From assembly GCA_006384855.1 (NCBI GenBank), contig VCJN01001737.1, forward strand, positions 27,071-91,070: a stretch of 64,000 bases of DNA, given 5' to 3'. The notes beneath the pieces are model-generated. The model made no database searches and was not told the DNA's origin. It was given only the letters and a program-made list of their open reading frames with translations. How positions within the stretch are numbered: the stretch's first letter is position 1; each line of letters opens with the position of its first letter. Origin of the DNA: Tetraselmis striata. Lineage: Eukaryota > Chlorophyta > Chlorodendrophyceae > Chlorodendrales > Chlorodendraceae. Positions 28,136 to 37,887 of this stretch are shown here, one piece after another. The position numbers were made by a program, and so were the translations under genes.

Positions 28136-31100
28136 ACTCCAAGAGGAAGTCGAAACCATCATCGACGACCAAGTGCGGCAAGATTTGGACCTTGAGACGG
28201 CCTGCAACGAGATTTGGTCGGACCAGGTTCGACAGGACGCCGATATTAGTTATTTACAATCCGCTTGTAATGAGCTTTGGGGCGATCAAGAGAGGCAAGA
28301 CATAGCCATTTCGACGCTAATCAACGAGGTTGCTGCTATAGACGTGACCGGCTACATACCACAAAGCGAAAAGGCTGATTTTCAAGTCAGTATTTTACGC
28401 AGTCCAAAACTCACCCCCTTAGGATTAGGCAATGAAATAGAGGTGGTTGCGTCGCTAATTCCACCGAATAGCGGGATATTCGGCGCAATACACGATCTAG
28501 GTTCCGAAACAAATCCTTGGCGCGATCTCTATGTAGAGGGGGTAACTCTTTCTAATCCCGATACCCTACGATTCACATCGGTCGACGGTGTAGAAGGCGA
28601 TTACTCTCTCGCGGACCTTATCGAGTTTGCAGCGGGAGGAGGCGCCGGTGGCGATCTCGTTGTTAAGCTTGTTGCTAGCGATGACGGCGGGAATGCAGTC
28701 GTGGGTACCGCGGCCGATACTTTCGATCTGGGAACGTATACTGACACGTGGCGAGCGGTTCATACCGACGATATATCAGTCGGCCAGATCACCGAAAAGT
28801 CTAGTTTCTCTGGGATCGTGGTTAAAGGTGATCTTATTCCGTTCAACAACAACCCCGGGTTCCCACCGCTGTCCAGAATAGGTAATACAGTGCTACCGTG
28901 GTTAGAGGGCCATTTCGGAAATTTATACGCCGCAAACGTCTTTATTCCTGATGGTGAAGGCGGTAACAGACGTATTTTGCTCGAAGGGGATGCGGTAACT
29001 GGCTCGGTTGATTGGAGTTACTTGACTGGAGACCAATCTGTGATAAACCTTTCAGGTTTCAACCTCGATATCGATTACACGGGGCCGGCGGGACAGGATG
29101 GAGCAGAGGGGCCTCAAGGTCCGGCGGGGCCTGCTGGGCCAGTTGGCGCGTCATCGACGGTGCCAGGACCGGAGGGACTGCAAGGGCCGGCTGGGCCGGC
29201 TGGGCCGGCGGGTGCCGACTCGACTGTACCAGGGCCTCAAGGGCCGGAAGGGCCGGCTGGGCCGGCTGGGCCCGCTGGGCCGGCGGGTGCCGACTCGACT
29301 GTACCAGGGCCTCAGGGGCCGCAAGGACCTTCTGGGCCGGAGGGACCGGCGGGCGCAGACTCGACTGTACCTGGACCACCTGGAGATCAAGGCCCGGTTG
29401 GGCCGGAGGGGCCTCAGGGTCCGGCTGGTTCTGATGCGAATGCGGACTGGGCGACGCTCCCCAACCGACCGCTATGGACCGACAAATTCATAAACACGCA
29501 AAATGTCGGCCCCCAGATGTACCCCACCGAAACCACCAACTACGACATCGTTGCGCTCGACAGCGTCACGCCCACCTCCAATTTGGGGTACAACCTGGGC
29601 CAGGACCAGCTGAGATGGCTTTTCCTCTACGCCGGCACCGGCCGCTTCTCCGACGTCGTCGAAATCGGAACCATCGCCGACCGCGTACGGCTGGCCTACG
29701 ACACCGCCTCGAACCTCATGACGATCGACCGCCCCCTCACACTCTCGCGAACGCCAGAACTGGACTCCGAGGCCGCTACCAAGGCCTACGTCGATACCGC
29801 GGTCGCCGGCGTCACCCCCGCGACGGACTGGGCCTCGGTAACGGGGGCCTCGAAACCGCTCATAAACTACGACGGCTCCGATATACTTTTCGGCGAAAGC
29901 GCCGTTCCAACCCTGAACCAAACGTGGGACCTGGGCAAGCCGAACACCAGGTGGCGTGATATCTACACCCAGTTCCTCACGGCGAGCACCGGGGCGTACG
30001 TCGGGTCCCTCGAGTGCGCGCTTCTCACCGTGAACTCGGTGATGTCCATAAACGGGAACAGAATTGCGCAGCTAGGGGCGCCCACCACAGGCACGGACGC
30101 CGTTAACAAATCCTACGTCGACAACGCGGTCGCGGCCGTGTCGAACGCCGGCGGCGCTTCCGACCTTTCCGAAGTCGAGGCCGCAAAGTTCATTCGGGTT
30201 GTAAACAACTACGGCGAGTATTCCCTTGCGCCCAACTACGATTACCTGGCCACCGTCGACTCGTCCGGGTTCGCAAACATCATCTTCGGGGGAAACTACT
30301 CCGCCGACACCGGCGAGGAGGACCGCTCGCTCAGATGGCCCGAGGTGTGGTGCGAAACGCTCCAGTCGTCGTACATCGGCACGGAGGACAAAATCAGGCT
30401 CGGAAGCCTCCTCGGGATCACCGCCTCGGAGTTCACCGACCTGAAGTTCGTCACGGGTGGAGTGGAAGTATCCGGAAACATCGTCCCCAACAACAACCAA
30501 TCCCACGACCTCGGAAGCGAGTCCCTCGAATGGGACCACATATACGTGAAAGACGTTGAAGTATCGGACGACGTCAAGGTCAGGAACGACGTACGCTTCA
30601 TACGGAATGGCGCCAACGTGTGCCGCCTCAAAACCCACCCCGACGGGTGCGAAGTCGACGGGGACATGTTCCCCGACGGGACGGAAACGTTTTCGCTCGG
30701 GAAAATCGACAAGGTCTGGGACAAGATTTACAGCAAAAACACGTACGCCACGACCATCGACTCGGCCCAGTCGTACTCGCAGCACGTATACGCCACCGTC
30801 TCCGCCACCGTCAACACGCTCTCAGTCCTGGGGGCCGCGGACTTCGGCAACAACACGCTCACCGGCGTCGCCTCGCCCACCGCCTCCAGCGACGCCATGA
30901 CGAAGGGGTACGCGGACGCCAACTACCTCAGCCTCTCAGGCACGATCAACACCAACATCACCGTGCCGGCCCAGAGCGTGGTGGAGACGAACAGCACCCA
31001 CCCCACGGCGAACCAGCTCGTCACGAAAAAAATCACGGAAGACAGATACTCCAGGAAAAGTCACGACCACGAGGGGGTGTACGCCGAACTCACGGTCCTG

Positions 31101-31541
31101 AATTGGATCAGCGAATTCCTCGCGGAAATGGCCGCGGCCACCACCCACGGGAACCTATCCGCATCCTCCGACGGCACCTTCGCCACCGCATCGTTCGACA
31201 TACCCAACACGATCAGGTTCAAAATAAGCTCCACCCTCCTCGCGCAAAACGTCCAGACCGTGGACTCCGTCAGGCTCACGGTGAGGGTGTTCCACTCCGC
31301 CACGGGAGTTTACATAACGAGCGCCGACCAGGAACTAAGCATGTCGTTCGACCAGGCCACAAACACGATTCTCGCCTCGCAGACCGGTTCGCTATCTTTC
31401 GGGGCTTCTACCACGCTCGACGGAGATCTGAGCATCAAAGTTGTCATCGACGCAAAAATTGCAGGATACAGGCGACCCGTCATGACCGCAAACGCCCAAG
31501 GAGAATGGTCATCCCCGTCGGTGATCAGGCTGGATCTATAA
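27999..31541 (+). CDS. Collagen-like fibre protein (1180 aa)
   Basis: Probable trimeric fibre. Residues ~20-60 form a coiled coil ([20 protein letters not shown]), followed by two QVRQD-type repeats. Three modules of the 'DLGS...W+DLYV' type follow to about residue 310. Gly-X-Y collagen triplets occupy residues 362-477, broken three times by [12 protein letters not shown] linkers. Further DLG/W modules (near [14 protein letters not shown] and [14 protein letters not shown]) continue to ~920. The C-terminus ([23 protein letters not shown] and on) has no known chaperone pattern. Codon use changes sharply after the collagen part (about 29440) to C/G-ending codons and relaxes again near 31380, suggesting a swapped-in distal domain. 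Host attachment is inferred. Confidence 0.82.
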   Translation: MNRSRVQLAPLKVNGRQLLQVDNSELQREISSLSSEIATTEANLNELQEEVETIIDDQVRQDLDLETACNEIWSDQVRQDADISYLQSACNELWGDQERQDIAISTLINEVAAIDVTGYIPQSEKADFQVSILRSPKLTPLGLGNEIEVVASLIPPNSGIFGAIHDLGSETNPWRDLYVEGVTLSNPDTLRFTSVDGVEGDYSLADLIEFAAGGGAGGDLVVKLVASDDGGNAVVGTAADTFDLGTYTDTWRAVHTDDISVGQITEKSSFSGIVVKGDLIPFNNNPGFPPLSRIGNTVLPWLEGHFGNLYAANVFIPDGEGGNRRILLEGDAVTGSVDWSYLTGDQSVINLSGFNLDIDYTGPAGQDGAEGPQGPAGPAGPVGASSTVPGPEGLQGPAGPAGPAGADSTVPGPQGPEGPAGPAGPAGPAGADSTVPGPQGPQGPSGPEGPAGADSTVPGPPGDQGPVGPEGPQGPAGSDANADWATLPNRPLWTDKFINTQNVGPQMYPTETTNYDIVALDSVTPTSNLGYNLGQDQLRWLFLYAGTGRFSDVVEIGTIADRVRLAYDTASNLMTIDRPLTLSRTPELDSEAATKAYVDTAVAGVTPATDWASVTGASKPLINYDGSDILFGESAVPTLNQTWDLGKPNTRWRDIYTQFLTASTGAYVGSLECALLTVNSVMSINGNRIAQLGAPTTGTDAVNKSYVDNAVAAVSNAGGASDLSEVEAAKFIRVVNNYGEYSLAPNYDYLATVDSSGFANIIFGGNYSADTGEEDRSLRWPEVWCETLQSSYIGTEDKIRLGSLLGITASEFTDLKFVTGGVEVSGNIVPNNNQSHDLGSESLEWDHIYVKDVEVSDDVKVRNDVRFIRNGANVCRLKTHPDGCEVDGDMFPDGTETFSLGKIDKVWDKIYSKNTYATTIDSAQSYSQHVYATVSATVNTLSVLGAADFGNNTLTGVASPTASSDAMTKGYADANYLSLSGTINTNITVPAQSVVETNSTHPTANQLVTKKITEDRYSRKSHDHEGVYAELTVLNWISEFLAEMAAATTHGNLSASSDGTFATASFDIPNTIRFKISSTLLAQNVQTVDSVRLTVRVFHSATGVYITSADQELSMSFDQATNTILASQTGSLSFGASTTLDGDLSIKVVIDAKIAGYRRPVMTANAQGEWSSPSVIRLDL

Positions 31542-31600
31542 ACGCCGCACCCAGGCAGGACCGACTTCTTGGTGCCGACATTTTCGCTCACTTAAAGCGA

Positions 31601-31620
31601 GCCAAACGCGCGCGTTTGGC
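31601..31620. promoter_or_regulatory. Perfect 20-bp palindrome upstream of recombinase gene
   Basis: The palindrome is GCCAAACGCGCGCGTTTGGC. Its 14-bp core AAACGCGCGCGTTT recurs at 33572 upstream of the polymerase-helicase gene. About 12 bp downstream lies a CTCC..GGGG-TTAAAG block (31633-31650), also shared with that gene. It is a candidate operator or promoter element. Confidence 0.65.
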
Positions 31621-31658
31621 CCAGAAACTTTTCTCCCCAGGGGTTAAAGAGTGAAAAA

Positions 31659-32999
31659 ATGGCGATCACCAAGAGCGCAATTTACCAACAGGCCCGCCGC
31701 GCCCGCCCTGGGATCCAAGCGTCTGAGGCCAAGCAGAAGATGATCAATCGTATCCTTGCTGGGCGCGTGCCATGGGCGCGTACTCTGGAGAAATATGGGA
31801 TCTCGGAGGCTCAGGTTAACAAGCTCAGGGCCGACGCGGGCCTATCGAGCATCGACTTCTCCCTGCGGCCCACCCGTTGCCGGGCCGGCCCCGGGACGTG
31901 CACGCAAGTTTCCGAGACCGCTGTGGTTCCTAAGGTGTCGCCTCCCCCAGAGGATCTCCCGAGGCCCTCGGCGGGGATCCTTGGGGCACCGGCATCTCCG
32001 GAACCCCCGGCGCCGGCATCTCCTGGCCCCCCGGCGGCTTCCTTGACTCTGGCGGAAGTCCTCAACAAGATCGACGGCATTCGCGGCTTTGTACAAATCA
32101 ACGCCAACGGTCTGCCAGCGAAGGCCAAGGACGGACGGCCGAAAACCCTGGCCGCAACCACGGTCAAGCAATACAAAGATGGAATGCGAATCATCGCTGA
32201 AACTACAGGGTGCGACTCGGCGGCTGATTTCATGGCGTGCCTCCGGGACACGGCGAATGTGACAGCAAAGCTTCGTGGGCGTTACCCCAAAGATGTGTCG
32301 TACAAAAAGTCGCTTGGCGTCATTGTGTCGGCGGCCAAGTACATCCCAGAATTCAAAGCGGCGCTCGGAGACGAGGCGCACGAGGTGTACCGGCGCATTC
32401 TCATCGGCGCTATCCAATCTGCCCAGGATGAGGCTATCGAGCGCACCGAGACAGCCACCGCCATCCCTATCGCCGACATAAAAAAGAAGCTGAAGGATAT
32501 CGACCGCAAATACGGGAAGACAAGCAAGAGAGCTCTGGAGGCTAGGCTTCAGGTTGAGCTGGTTGGCATCCGCGATGATCTCGGTGGCGTGGCGGTCGTC
32601 AAGAGCGAGCGGGATGCGATCCGCAATAAGATCGACAATTACTACGTTCCCAGGACTCGCAAACTTGTCATCAAGAAATTCAAGACAAGCCGCGAGCACC
32701 CGGCGTATGAGTTTGTGGTGAGCGTGACCACCGGCAAGCTCCTGGCCGAGTCGCTCCGCAAAGAGCCGCGAGATATGCTCTTCCCTGGGCGCGTTGGCCG
32801 GCGTGTGGCGGCGGCGTTTGCGGAGGTTGGGCTGCCGGGCGTGGGAGTAAACCCCATACGCCACTCGCACATCACGAAGCTCCTCCGGGGAAACCCAAGC
32901 GAGGCGAATATTAAGCGAGTGGCCGGGCGCTTCAAGCACTCCCAGGCGATGACCACTCGCTACTACCGGCAGGGTTCACCTGGCGAGGGAGTTGACTAG
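31659..32999 (+). CDS. Tyrosine recombinase (integrase) (446 aa)
   Basis: Predicted to insert and perhaps excise the element. The catalytic domain is C-terminal: Arg305 (VGIRDDLGG), the second Arg401 in NPIRHSHITKLL (Asn replaces the usual first His of HxxR), His427 (FKHSQ) and the nucleophile Tyr435 or Tyr436 (TTRYYR). The N-terminus (1-75) is a basic helical region, joined by a Pro-rich linker (about 95-130) to an arm-binding/core-binding-like region with TVKQYKDGMRIIAE. Length fits eukaryotic-virus Y-recombinases. It starts at ATG 31659, 39 bp after the palindrome. Whether TA-rich targeting is its property is unproven. Confidence 0.85.
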   Translation: MAITKSAIYQQARRARPGIQASEAKQKMINRILAGRVPWARTLEKYGISEAQVNKLRADAGLSSIDFSLRPTRCRAGPGTCTQVSETAVVPKVSPPPEDLPRPSAGILGAPASPEPPAPASPGPPAASLTLAEVLNKIDGIRGFVQINANGLPAKAKDGRPKTLAATTVKQYKDGMRIIAETTGCDSAADFMACLRDTANVTAKLRGRYPKDVSYKKSLGVIVSAAKYIPEFKAALGDEAHEVYRRILIGAIQSAQDEAIERTETATAIPIADIKKKLKDIDRKYGKTSKRALEARLQVELVGIRDDLGGVAVVKSERDAIRNKIDNYYVPRTRKLVIKKFKTSREHPAYEFVVSVTTGKLLAESLRKEPRDMLFPGRVGRRVAAAFAEVGLPGVGVNPIRHSHITKLLRGNPSEANIKRVAGRFKHSQAMTTRYYRQGSPGEGVD

Positions 33000-33054
33000 C
33001 TGTTGCGTTTGATCTCAAAACAAATCTCTACGGGGAATAACAGAGATAGACTAC

Positions 33055-33300
33055 ATGTCAAGCCACGATGAATACGATACTCAACTGGACGCCATGCCCC
33101 TAGCGGAGATCAAACGCTTGGCCAAGAAACAACTAAAAGTACTTGAGTACGACCGGTTGAGATCCAAGGTTTACTACAACCGAAACCTAGATAAAAAAAA
33201 GGAGTACTACCGTGTTCGTGCGCAGAAGAATAAGGAGGTTGCTTCTACCGGCGGTGCAACAAACCTTGATTCGATTGTAACTATGCCAAACGGCGATTGA
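33055..33300 (+). CDS. Small basic coiled protein (81 aa)
   Basis: A short, charged protein, mostly helical (LAEIKRLAKKQLKVLEYDRLRSKVYYNRNLDKKK is read here only as a charged, Lys/Arg- and Tyr-rich pattern over residues 16-50). It follows the recombinase gene by 55 bp and overlaps the 3' end of the convergent Zn-ribbon gene by 20 bp. No family is recognised; a nucleic-acid-binding accessory role is possible. Confidence 0.5.
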   Translation: MSSHDEYDTQLDAMPLAEIKRLAKKQLKVLEYDRLRSKVYYNRNLDKKKEYYRVRAQKNKEVASTGGATNLDSIVTMPNGD

Positions 33301-33550
33301 AATGGCAATTGTAGCACGTTGTGTACTTAGCATTCGACATGATCCGGTTACATTTTTCGCAGCGCAGGGCGCACTGGAAGCAAAGCTTGTATCCACCCCT
33401 GACCGTTTTCCCGCAGGTGTCGCATGATGTGGTGATGTCTTTCCTGCAGTCTGAGCATATACGGCCGTGATCCGAATCATGTCCACATATGATGCACTCC
33501 CCAGGCATTATGTTTTGCCCCCAGGGAAGATTATTTTGTGAGAGATCCAT
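33281..33550 (-). CDS. Zn-ribbon/knuckle protein with six CxxC motifs (89 aa)
   Basis: The frame runs upstream to 33703 through the divergent promoter and the polymerase-helicase start, so the ATG at 33550 is the likely start. Six CxxC pairs lie at residues 19/22, 32/35, 43/46, 57/60, 64/67 and 79/82, enough for three zinc sites of ribbon type. The rest is short basic spacers. It is divergent from the polymerase-helicase gene, with the AAACGCGCGCGTTT palindrome between them. It could be a small transcription or replication factor, or a nucleic-acid-binding regulator. Confidence 0.65.
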   Translation of the reverse strand: MDLSQNNLPWGQNIMPGECIICGHDSDHGRICSDCRKDITTSCDTCGKTVRGGYKLCFQCALRCEKCNRIMSNAKYTTCYNCHFNRRLA

Positions 33551-33571
33551 CCGCGACAGCTTTCGGATTTT

Positions 33572-33585
33572 AAACGCGCGCGTTT
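33572..33585. promoter_or_regulatory. Palindrome AAACGCGCGCGTTT in divergent promoter
   Basis: Identical to the core of the palindrome at 31601-31620. It lies 22 bp upstream of the Zn-ribbon ATG (minus) and 44 bp upstream of the polymerase-helicase ATG (plus). It could control both genes. Confidence 0.6.
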
Positions 33586-33611
33586 GAGGGAAAAAATAAA
33601 ATCTCCGGGGG

Positions 33612-33619
33612 TATATAAA
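33612..33619 (+). promoter_or_regulatory. TATA-box-like element TATATAAA
   Basis: Found within CTCC-GGGGG-TATATAAAG-CGAG (33603-33624), matching the CTCC..GGGG..TAAAG..GAG block before the recombinase gene (31633-31652). The ATG at 33630 lies only 10 bp downstream, a distance matched at the recombinase gene, so either this virus initiates transcription close to the TATA or the later ATG at 33675 is used. Confidence 0.55.
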
Positions 33620-33629
33620 GCGAGCAACC

Positions 33630-36119
33630 ATGACACCCCCAGGCATTTCCTCTTCTTCCACCAACTCCGCCACCATGGCCCCCGCCAACGAGATAAAGCT
33701 CACCGAGACCTACCATGACCTGGGGTTCCTCAAGAAGCTCGCGAATCAGGGGCATGGCTCCCGGGTGATGCCCGAGCACCAGGCGGTCGGCAAGAACATC
33801 CTCAAGCGCCTCCGCGGCAAGGACACCTCAGAGGTTGGCTACCGGCAGAGGATCTACGCTGTCGGCAACGGCAGGTCGACAGCTATCGGGCGCTTGTGGC
33901 CAAAGCAACAACGGTTCGTGTGCTACCAAAACATGCTCGGCTCCATGCGCCGATCCTTGGCTGCCGGCAAGTATGTGGAGGTCGACATGGCCAACGCCCA
34001 CTTCAAGTTGTTGGCCGGTGTGTATCCTGAGGCGGCGGCTATCAACGAGTACTGTGACGGCCGGGCGGAGCATCTCCGTGAGGTGGCGGAGGCGGCGGAT
34101 TGCCCCAAGTGGCAGGCCAAGACCTTGTTCATCATCATGGCGTTCGGTGGCTCCGTCGACACTTGGAAGGCCGAGTTCAACGTTGCCGACGACCTGGAGC
34201 TCCCGGCCATCGTTGGAAAGGTCAAGTCGGCCATCGACACGTGCAAGGCGCTCTTCGAGACCGATGATGCTAACCTGAAATACATCCGGGCTGCCAAATC
34301 GAAGAACCAAGCCACCGGTAAGGCATGGGAGAACACGGCCTTCTCCCTGTGGCTCCAGGACTTGGAGGCAAAGTGTATGGTGGAAGCCATCCGGTACTTG
34401 CAAGCGGCCGACGTCCACGTCGCTTCGCTTATTCATGATGGCGCCCTCATTGCGGCGGAGGACCAAGAGAGGGTGGATATTGAGGCGTTGGGCGAGCACG
34501 TGAGGAACTCTACGGGCCTCAAGTGTTCCTTCGCGATGAAGCCTCTGGAGCTCGACGAAGAGGATATGGCATGGAAGGCGCTTGTAGAGGAGGGCTACGC
34601 CGACCCGGCTGCGGCAAGGGAGTCGGCTCGTTCGAGGCGCGACGCAACGACCAACCTCATCGTCGATGCCGGCACGGAGGGTGGCCACCGCTTGCTTGGC
34701 AAGCTTTTCCAAGAGATGTTCCCCAAACGCTTTGCGTACCTTGGCAAGGTCGATGGGTGGTTCGGCTTTCGCTCGCCGCGGTGGGTCGCCATGCAAGGCG
34801 ATACCGAGGAGTTGATGCACTTAATGGACAACGATTTGCACTCGCTCATCTCGACAACCGTCAACGATCTCAAATCGGAGGAGTTGTGCATCGAGAAAGA
34901 TGTCGAGGCTGCTAGCAAGCTACTGGATCGTATCGCTCAGCTCCCGTTCAAGAACGACTTGGTCAAGCAGCTTCGCGTGCTTTACAAGGTTGCGGACCCT
35001 GGCAAGTGGCTTAGCAGCCTCGACAGCAACAACAACCTGCTCGGATTTGAGGACTGTGTGTACGATTTCAATGAGTCGTGCTTCCGTGAAGGCCGCCCGG
35101 AGGACATGGTGTCGATGAGCACCGGGCACAAGCGCGGCGACATGGAGATGTACATGGCAGGGAGCGACATCGGCGGAGAGATCTTCAACTCTATCGAGAG
35201 CATGCACGAGTCCGGGGATGTGCTTTGGTACGTGCTAAAGAACCTGGCGACAAGCGTTGTCGGAAACCGTCCCAACGACCGATTTCAGATTTGGAGCGGC
35301 ACCGGAGCTAACGGTAAAGGCTTGACCAAGAACCTCGTCGGGAGCGCGTTCGGCGATTACTACTACGAGCCGACTGCCGGCCTCTTCGCCTCCCGGTCGG
35401 TGTCTGGCTCGGTGTTGAGCTCCGAGCTCGCAAAGTTGAAGGGCAAGCGGATTTGCATAGCCTCGGAGGCTGAGCCTGGCGACAAGCTTCGCGCCGGTTT
35501 GCTCAAGCAGTGTACCGGCCACGACCTCATCCAGGCCCGCGACCTGTACAAGAGCGCCACCGAGTTCCGGTGCCTCGCCAACATCGTTCTATGCTTCAAC
35601 GAGATCCCAGGCGTGGACGACAGCTCCGGCGGGATCGAGCGCCGGCTGGATTTGATCCGCCATCCCTACAAGTTCGTCGACAACCCGACTCTCGCGCACG
35701 AGAAGCTGGTCGGCCGGACCCTCCAAAGCAAGTTCTCGAGCAAGGAGTACGGCGCTGCCTTCCTCGGTGCGCTCATCATAATCCACAACGAGCACGGATT
35801 CGATTTCGAGACCCCGGCGTCAGTAAAGCAGGAGGCCCGCGAGTACCTCGGAGAGAACGACGTGCTCGGACAATTCGTGGCAAAGTACTACGAGGAAAGC
35901 AATGAATACAGTGACCATATCAAGCTGACCGAAATGTGGGAAGTGCTGCGTAGCGACCAAGGCATGTACACTGCGTTGGAGATGAGATACCCTCGGCAAC
36001 TGAGCGAAAAGCTGAAGATGAAGGGGTTTACCGTAAAACCCCTTGGCGGCTCGGCCCACCTTCGCTACTTCAAGCGTCGGGCCTTGAACGTAGTGGTTGA
36101 CAATTGCGATGAGTCATGA
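33630..36119 (+). CDS. TVpol DNA polymerase-SF3 helicase fusion (829 aa)
   Basis: Replication protein of the transposon-virophage polymerase type. The N-terminal part shows family-A-like polymerase motifs: motif A VEVDMANAHF with Asp119, motif B KTLFIIMAFGG with Lys164, and motif C IHDG with Asp270. The C-terminal D5/SF3 helicase has Walker A GTGANGKG (Lys563), Walker B-like ICIASEAEPG (Glu613, Glu615) and the motif C segment NIVLCFNEIPG, then the Arg-containing GGIERRLDLIRHPYKF. Walker A has Gly after the Lys instead of the usual Ser/Thr. A second in-frame ATG at 33675 has an ideal context (gccaccATGg) and would give 814 aa. I kept 33630 because the TATA-to-ATG distance matches the recombinase gene. 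No archaeo-eukaryotic primase motif is seen. Confidence 0.87.
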   Translation: MTPPGISSSSTNSATMAPANEIKLTETYHDLGFLKKLANQGHGSRVMPEHQAVGKNILKRLRGKDTSEVGYRQRIYAVGNGRSTAIGRLWPKQQRFVCYQNMLGSMRRSLAAGKYVEVDMANAHFKLLAGVYPEAAAINEYCDGRAEHLREVAEAADCPKWQAKTLFIIMAFGGSVDTWKAEFNVADDLELPAIVGKVKSAIDTCKALFETDDANLKYIRAAKSKNQATGKAWENTAFSLWLQDLEAKCMVEAIRYLQAADVHVASLIHDGALIAAEDQERVDIEALGEHVRNSTGLKCSFAMKPLELDEEDMAWKALVEEGYADPAAARESARSRRDATTNLIVDAGTEGGHRLLGKLFQEMFPKRFAYLGKVDGWFGFRSPRWVAMQGDTEELMHLMDNDLHSLISTTVNDLKSEELCIEKDVEAASKLLDRIAQLPFKNDLVKQLRVLYKVADPGKWLSSLDSNNNLLGFEDCVYDFNESCFREGRPEDMVSMSTGHKRGDMEMYMAGSDIGGEIFNSIESMHESGDVLWYVLKNLATSVVGNRPNDRFQIWSGTGANGKGLTKNLVGSAFGDYYYEPTAGLFASRSVSGSVLSSELAKLKGKRICIASEAEPGDKLRAGLLKQCTGHDLIQARDLYKSATEFRCLANIVLCFNEIPGVDDSSGGIERRLDLIRHPYKFVDNPTLAHEKLVGRTLQSKFSSKEYGAAFLGALIIIHNEHGFDFETPASVKQEAREYLGENDVLGQFVAKYYEESNEYSDHIKLTEMWEVLRSDQGMYTALEMRYPRQLSEKLKMKGFTVKPLGGSAHLRYFKRRALNVVVDNCDES

Positions 36120-36172
36120 ATACTCTATCTATGTAACCACGCGCCCCGTTTTGAGCTTGTTATTGGCGTGGT

Positions 36173-37887
36173 TTGGTCCCGGAGTGCTTGGGCGGGCCTG
36201 GATGCGAACGAATTTGCCAAGGCTTGGAGGCGTGAGGTGGGATGGAAGGTGGGATAGGTGGGATGGAAGGTGGGATAGGTGGGGGTCATCCCACCTTCGT
36301 GTTTTAGCCCGATATCGACATGATTCTCACTATTTCCTAGTCGATAAAGTAATAGAAGGTGGGATAGGTGGGATAGAATGGAGAAAGTTTTTTGTAGAGC
36401 CATGCAAATTCATATTTATTTTGCAAAATGAATTTGCAAAGAAATACCATAGAAAAAAAGGTTTTGGCTTTTATCCCACCTTGGACCCTTTGTTCGACAT
36501 GAAAAATACAAAAATCACGTTGGTATCGGGCTAAAAGGCTAGGTGGGATGATCCCACCTCCATCCCACCTTCCATCCCCCCTTGGCGGCAACTCCGATGA
36601 AAGATTTTTGCAAAATCATTTGGTCATACACCTTGAGCGGGCGTGCCTGGAGCGAATGGTGTGCCAATTTTCCGCCACAGAAAATCATGTTTCTGCGCCC
36701 AACGATACATTGAAGACAGTTGAAGCTTTCGTGTGAATTTCAGGAGCTTCCATAGTGGCAGCGCGATGGTTCATGTAGTCGATGTCGCACCTCGCCCACC
36801 CCGCGTAGTGGTGGTCGGCAAAGCGGTATCGGGCTGAAAATTTTTAAATGATTACATGTTTTGCTGGTCGACGAGCTGCTGCCCTTTTTTGTAAATCACA
36901 CCAGTACAGTTGGTCGACGAGGTGCTACTACTGCAAATTGATGATTACATGTTGCTGGTACCGGTACCAGCAGTGCAGCTGGTCGTCGACGGGCGTCGAC
37001 GGGCGTCGACGAGCGTCGAGAGCGGTCGACCAGGGCGGTCGACGGGCGTCGACGGGCGTCGACGGGCGTCGAGAATTTCCGTGAACTTGGGGTGTCTACA
37101 GACACCGAAGCCTGTGTCGGTCCCGAAGGACATACACGCACGCTCACTCCGAGCAGGATCACAGGGGCGAGACCACGCCGAACCGATAGGCCCTATCGGG
37201 TCGGTACCGTATCGTAGCGGCACCCGTACATGGTGCGAGTAAGCCTGGACACGAGGCCCTACTGCGATTACCATCTCGCTGTACGGGTACGTGTACGGAT
37301 ACAGGTACTTTCCCAGTCAATCGCACCATCATAGCGACACAAGGGTGTCTCGGTACGACGGAGCTTCTCAGTTGGGGGATGTGGTCTGAGTGAAAATGAT
37401 GATGTCGCAGGTTTTAATAGTGGCGGAATATTCCGTTTGCGCAACCAAGCCAATCAGTTTGCTAAACAACCTGAACGAGCGTTCCGGATAACGCAACCAA
37501 GCCAATCCGTTTGCTAAACCGGATCGCGCGTCCGGATAGAGCGCTCCGGATAGAAGCGTTCCGGATAGAAGTGTTCCGGATAACGCAACCAACCCAATCC
37601 ATTTGCTAAACAACCGGATCGCGCAAGTGGCGTATGTTTAACCAGTGTAGCATTTGTGGCGCATGTTTAACCAGTGTAGCGTTTGTGGCGCATGTTTAAC
37701 CAGTGTAGCGTTTGTGGCGTTTGTTTAACCAGTGTAGCGTTTGTGGCGTCATACCCCACTTTTACACACTAGAATCAAGCTGAAATAAAATGACACCGAT
37801 AATCGACGTGTGGGGTGAGATTTTCATGTCGAGTTAGCGGCGTTATACCCCACTTATACCCCAGTTATACCCCACTGGAGATATATA
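36173..37887 (-). repeat. Right terminal inverted repeat (~1.7 kb)
   Basis: Mirror copy of 13342-15066 with the same internal order: 'ggtgggata' repeats, the 20-bp palindrome (36953-36972), GTCGAC array (36980-37073), 29-bp repeats (37632-37747) and 'tataccccac' motifs at the tip. Differences from the left copy include a missing ~11 bp in the 'tatcccacc' tract near 36475 and single changes near 36592, 36691 and 37572. The polymerase-helicase gene ends 54 bp before its inner edge. Confidence 0.92.
37632..37747 (-). repeat. 29-bp tandem repeats (4 units) in right TIR
   Basis: Exact mirror of the array at 13482-13597, same number and order of variants. Confidence 0.85.

Larger units (their letters stand above)
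13342..37887. mobile_element. Integrated Polinton-like virus with terminal inverted repeats
   Basis: A 24.5-kb element runs between outward-facing inverted repeats whose shared sequence starts at TATATATCTCCAGTGG (left) and ends at its complement (right). Inside are the PLV hallmark genes: major capsid, minor capsid/penton, packaging ATPase, tyrosine recombinase and TVpol-SF3 helicase, plus fibre and adhesin genes. Flanks are halves of one satellite unit: 151 bp from the unit start at 13191, and 412 bp to the next unit start at 38300, together 563 bp against the normal 547-555 bp. Any target-site duplication is hidden by the TA tract. Removing the internal ~5.4-kb duplication leaves ~19.1 kb, a usual PLV size. 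Whether it still produces particles cannot be told from sequence. Confidence 0.92.

Noticed and set aside
29012..29493. ORFs rich in Gly/Arg or Pro/Arg over the collagen region
   Set aside because: They are shadow frames of the Gly-X-Y repeats of the fibre gene.
30072..31654. Long ORFs (237 and 344 aa) overlapping the fibre gene
   Set aside because: They arise where third positions are strongly C/G; the fibre frame carries the recognisable repeats.
31842..32939. 365-aa minus-strand ORF opposite the recombinase
   Set aside because: Antisense to a gene with clear catalytic motifs; GC-rich codon use on the plus strand leaves the opposite frame open.
33828..34820. 330-aa minus-strand ORF opposite the polymerase domain
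   Set aside because: Antisense shadow of the TVpol motifs on the plus strand.
13342..37887. Classical Polinton/Maverick
   Set aside because: No protein-primed PolB, RVE integrase or adenain-like protease found; the recombinase is of tyrosine type and replication is by TVpol-helicase.
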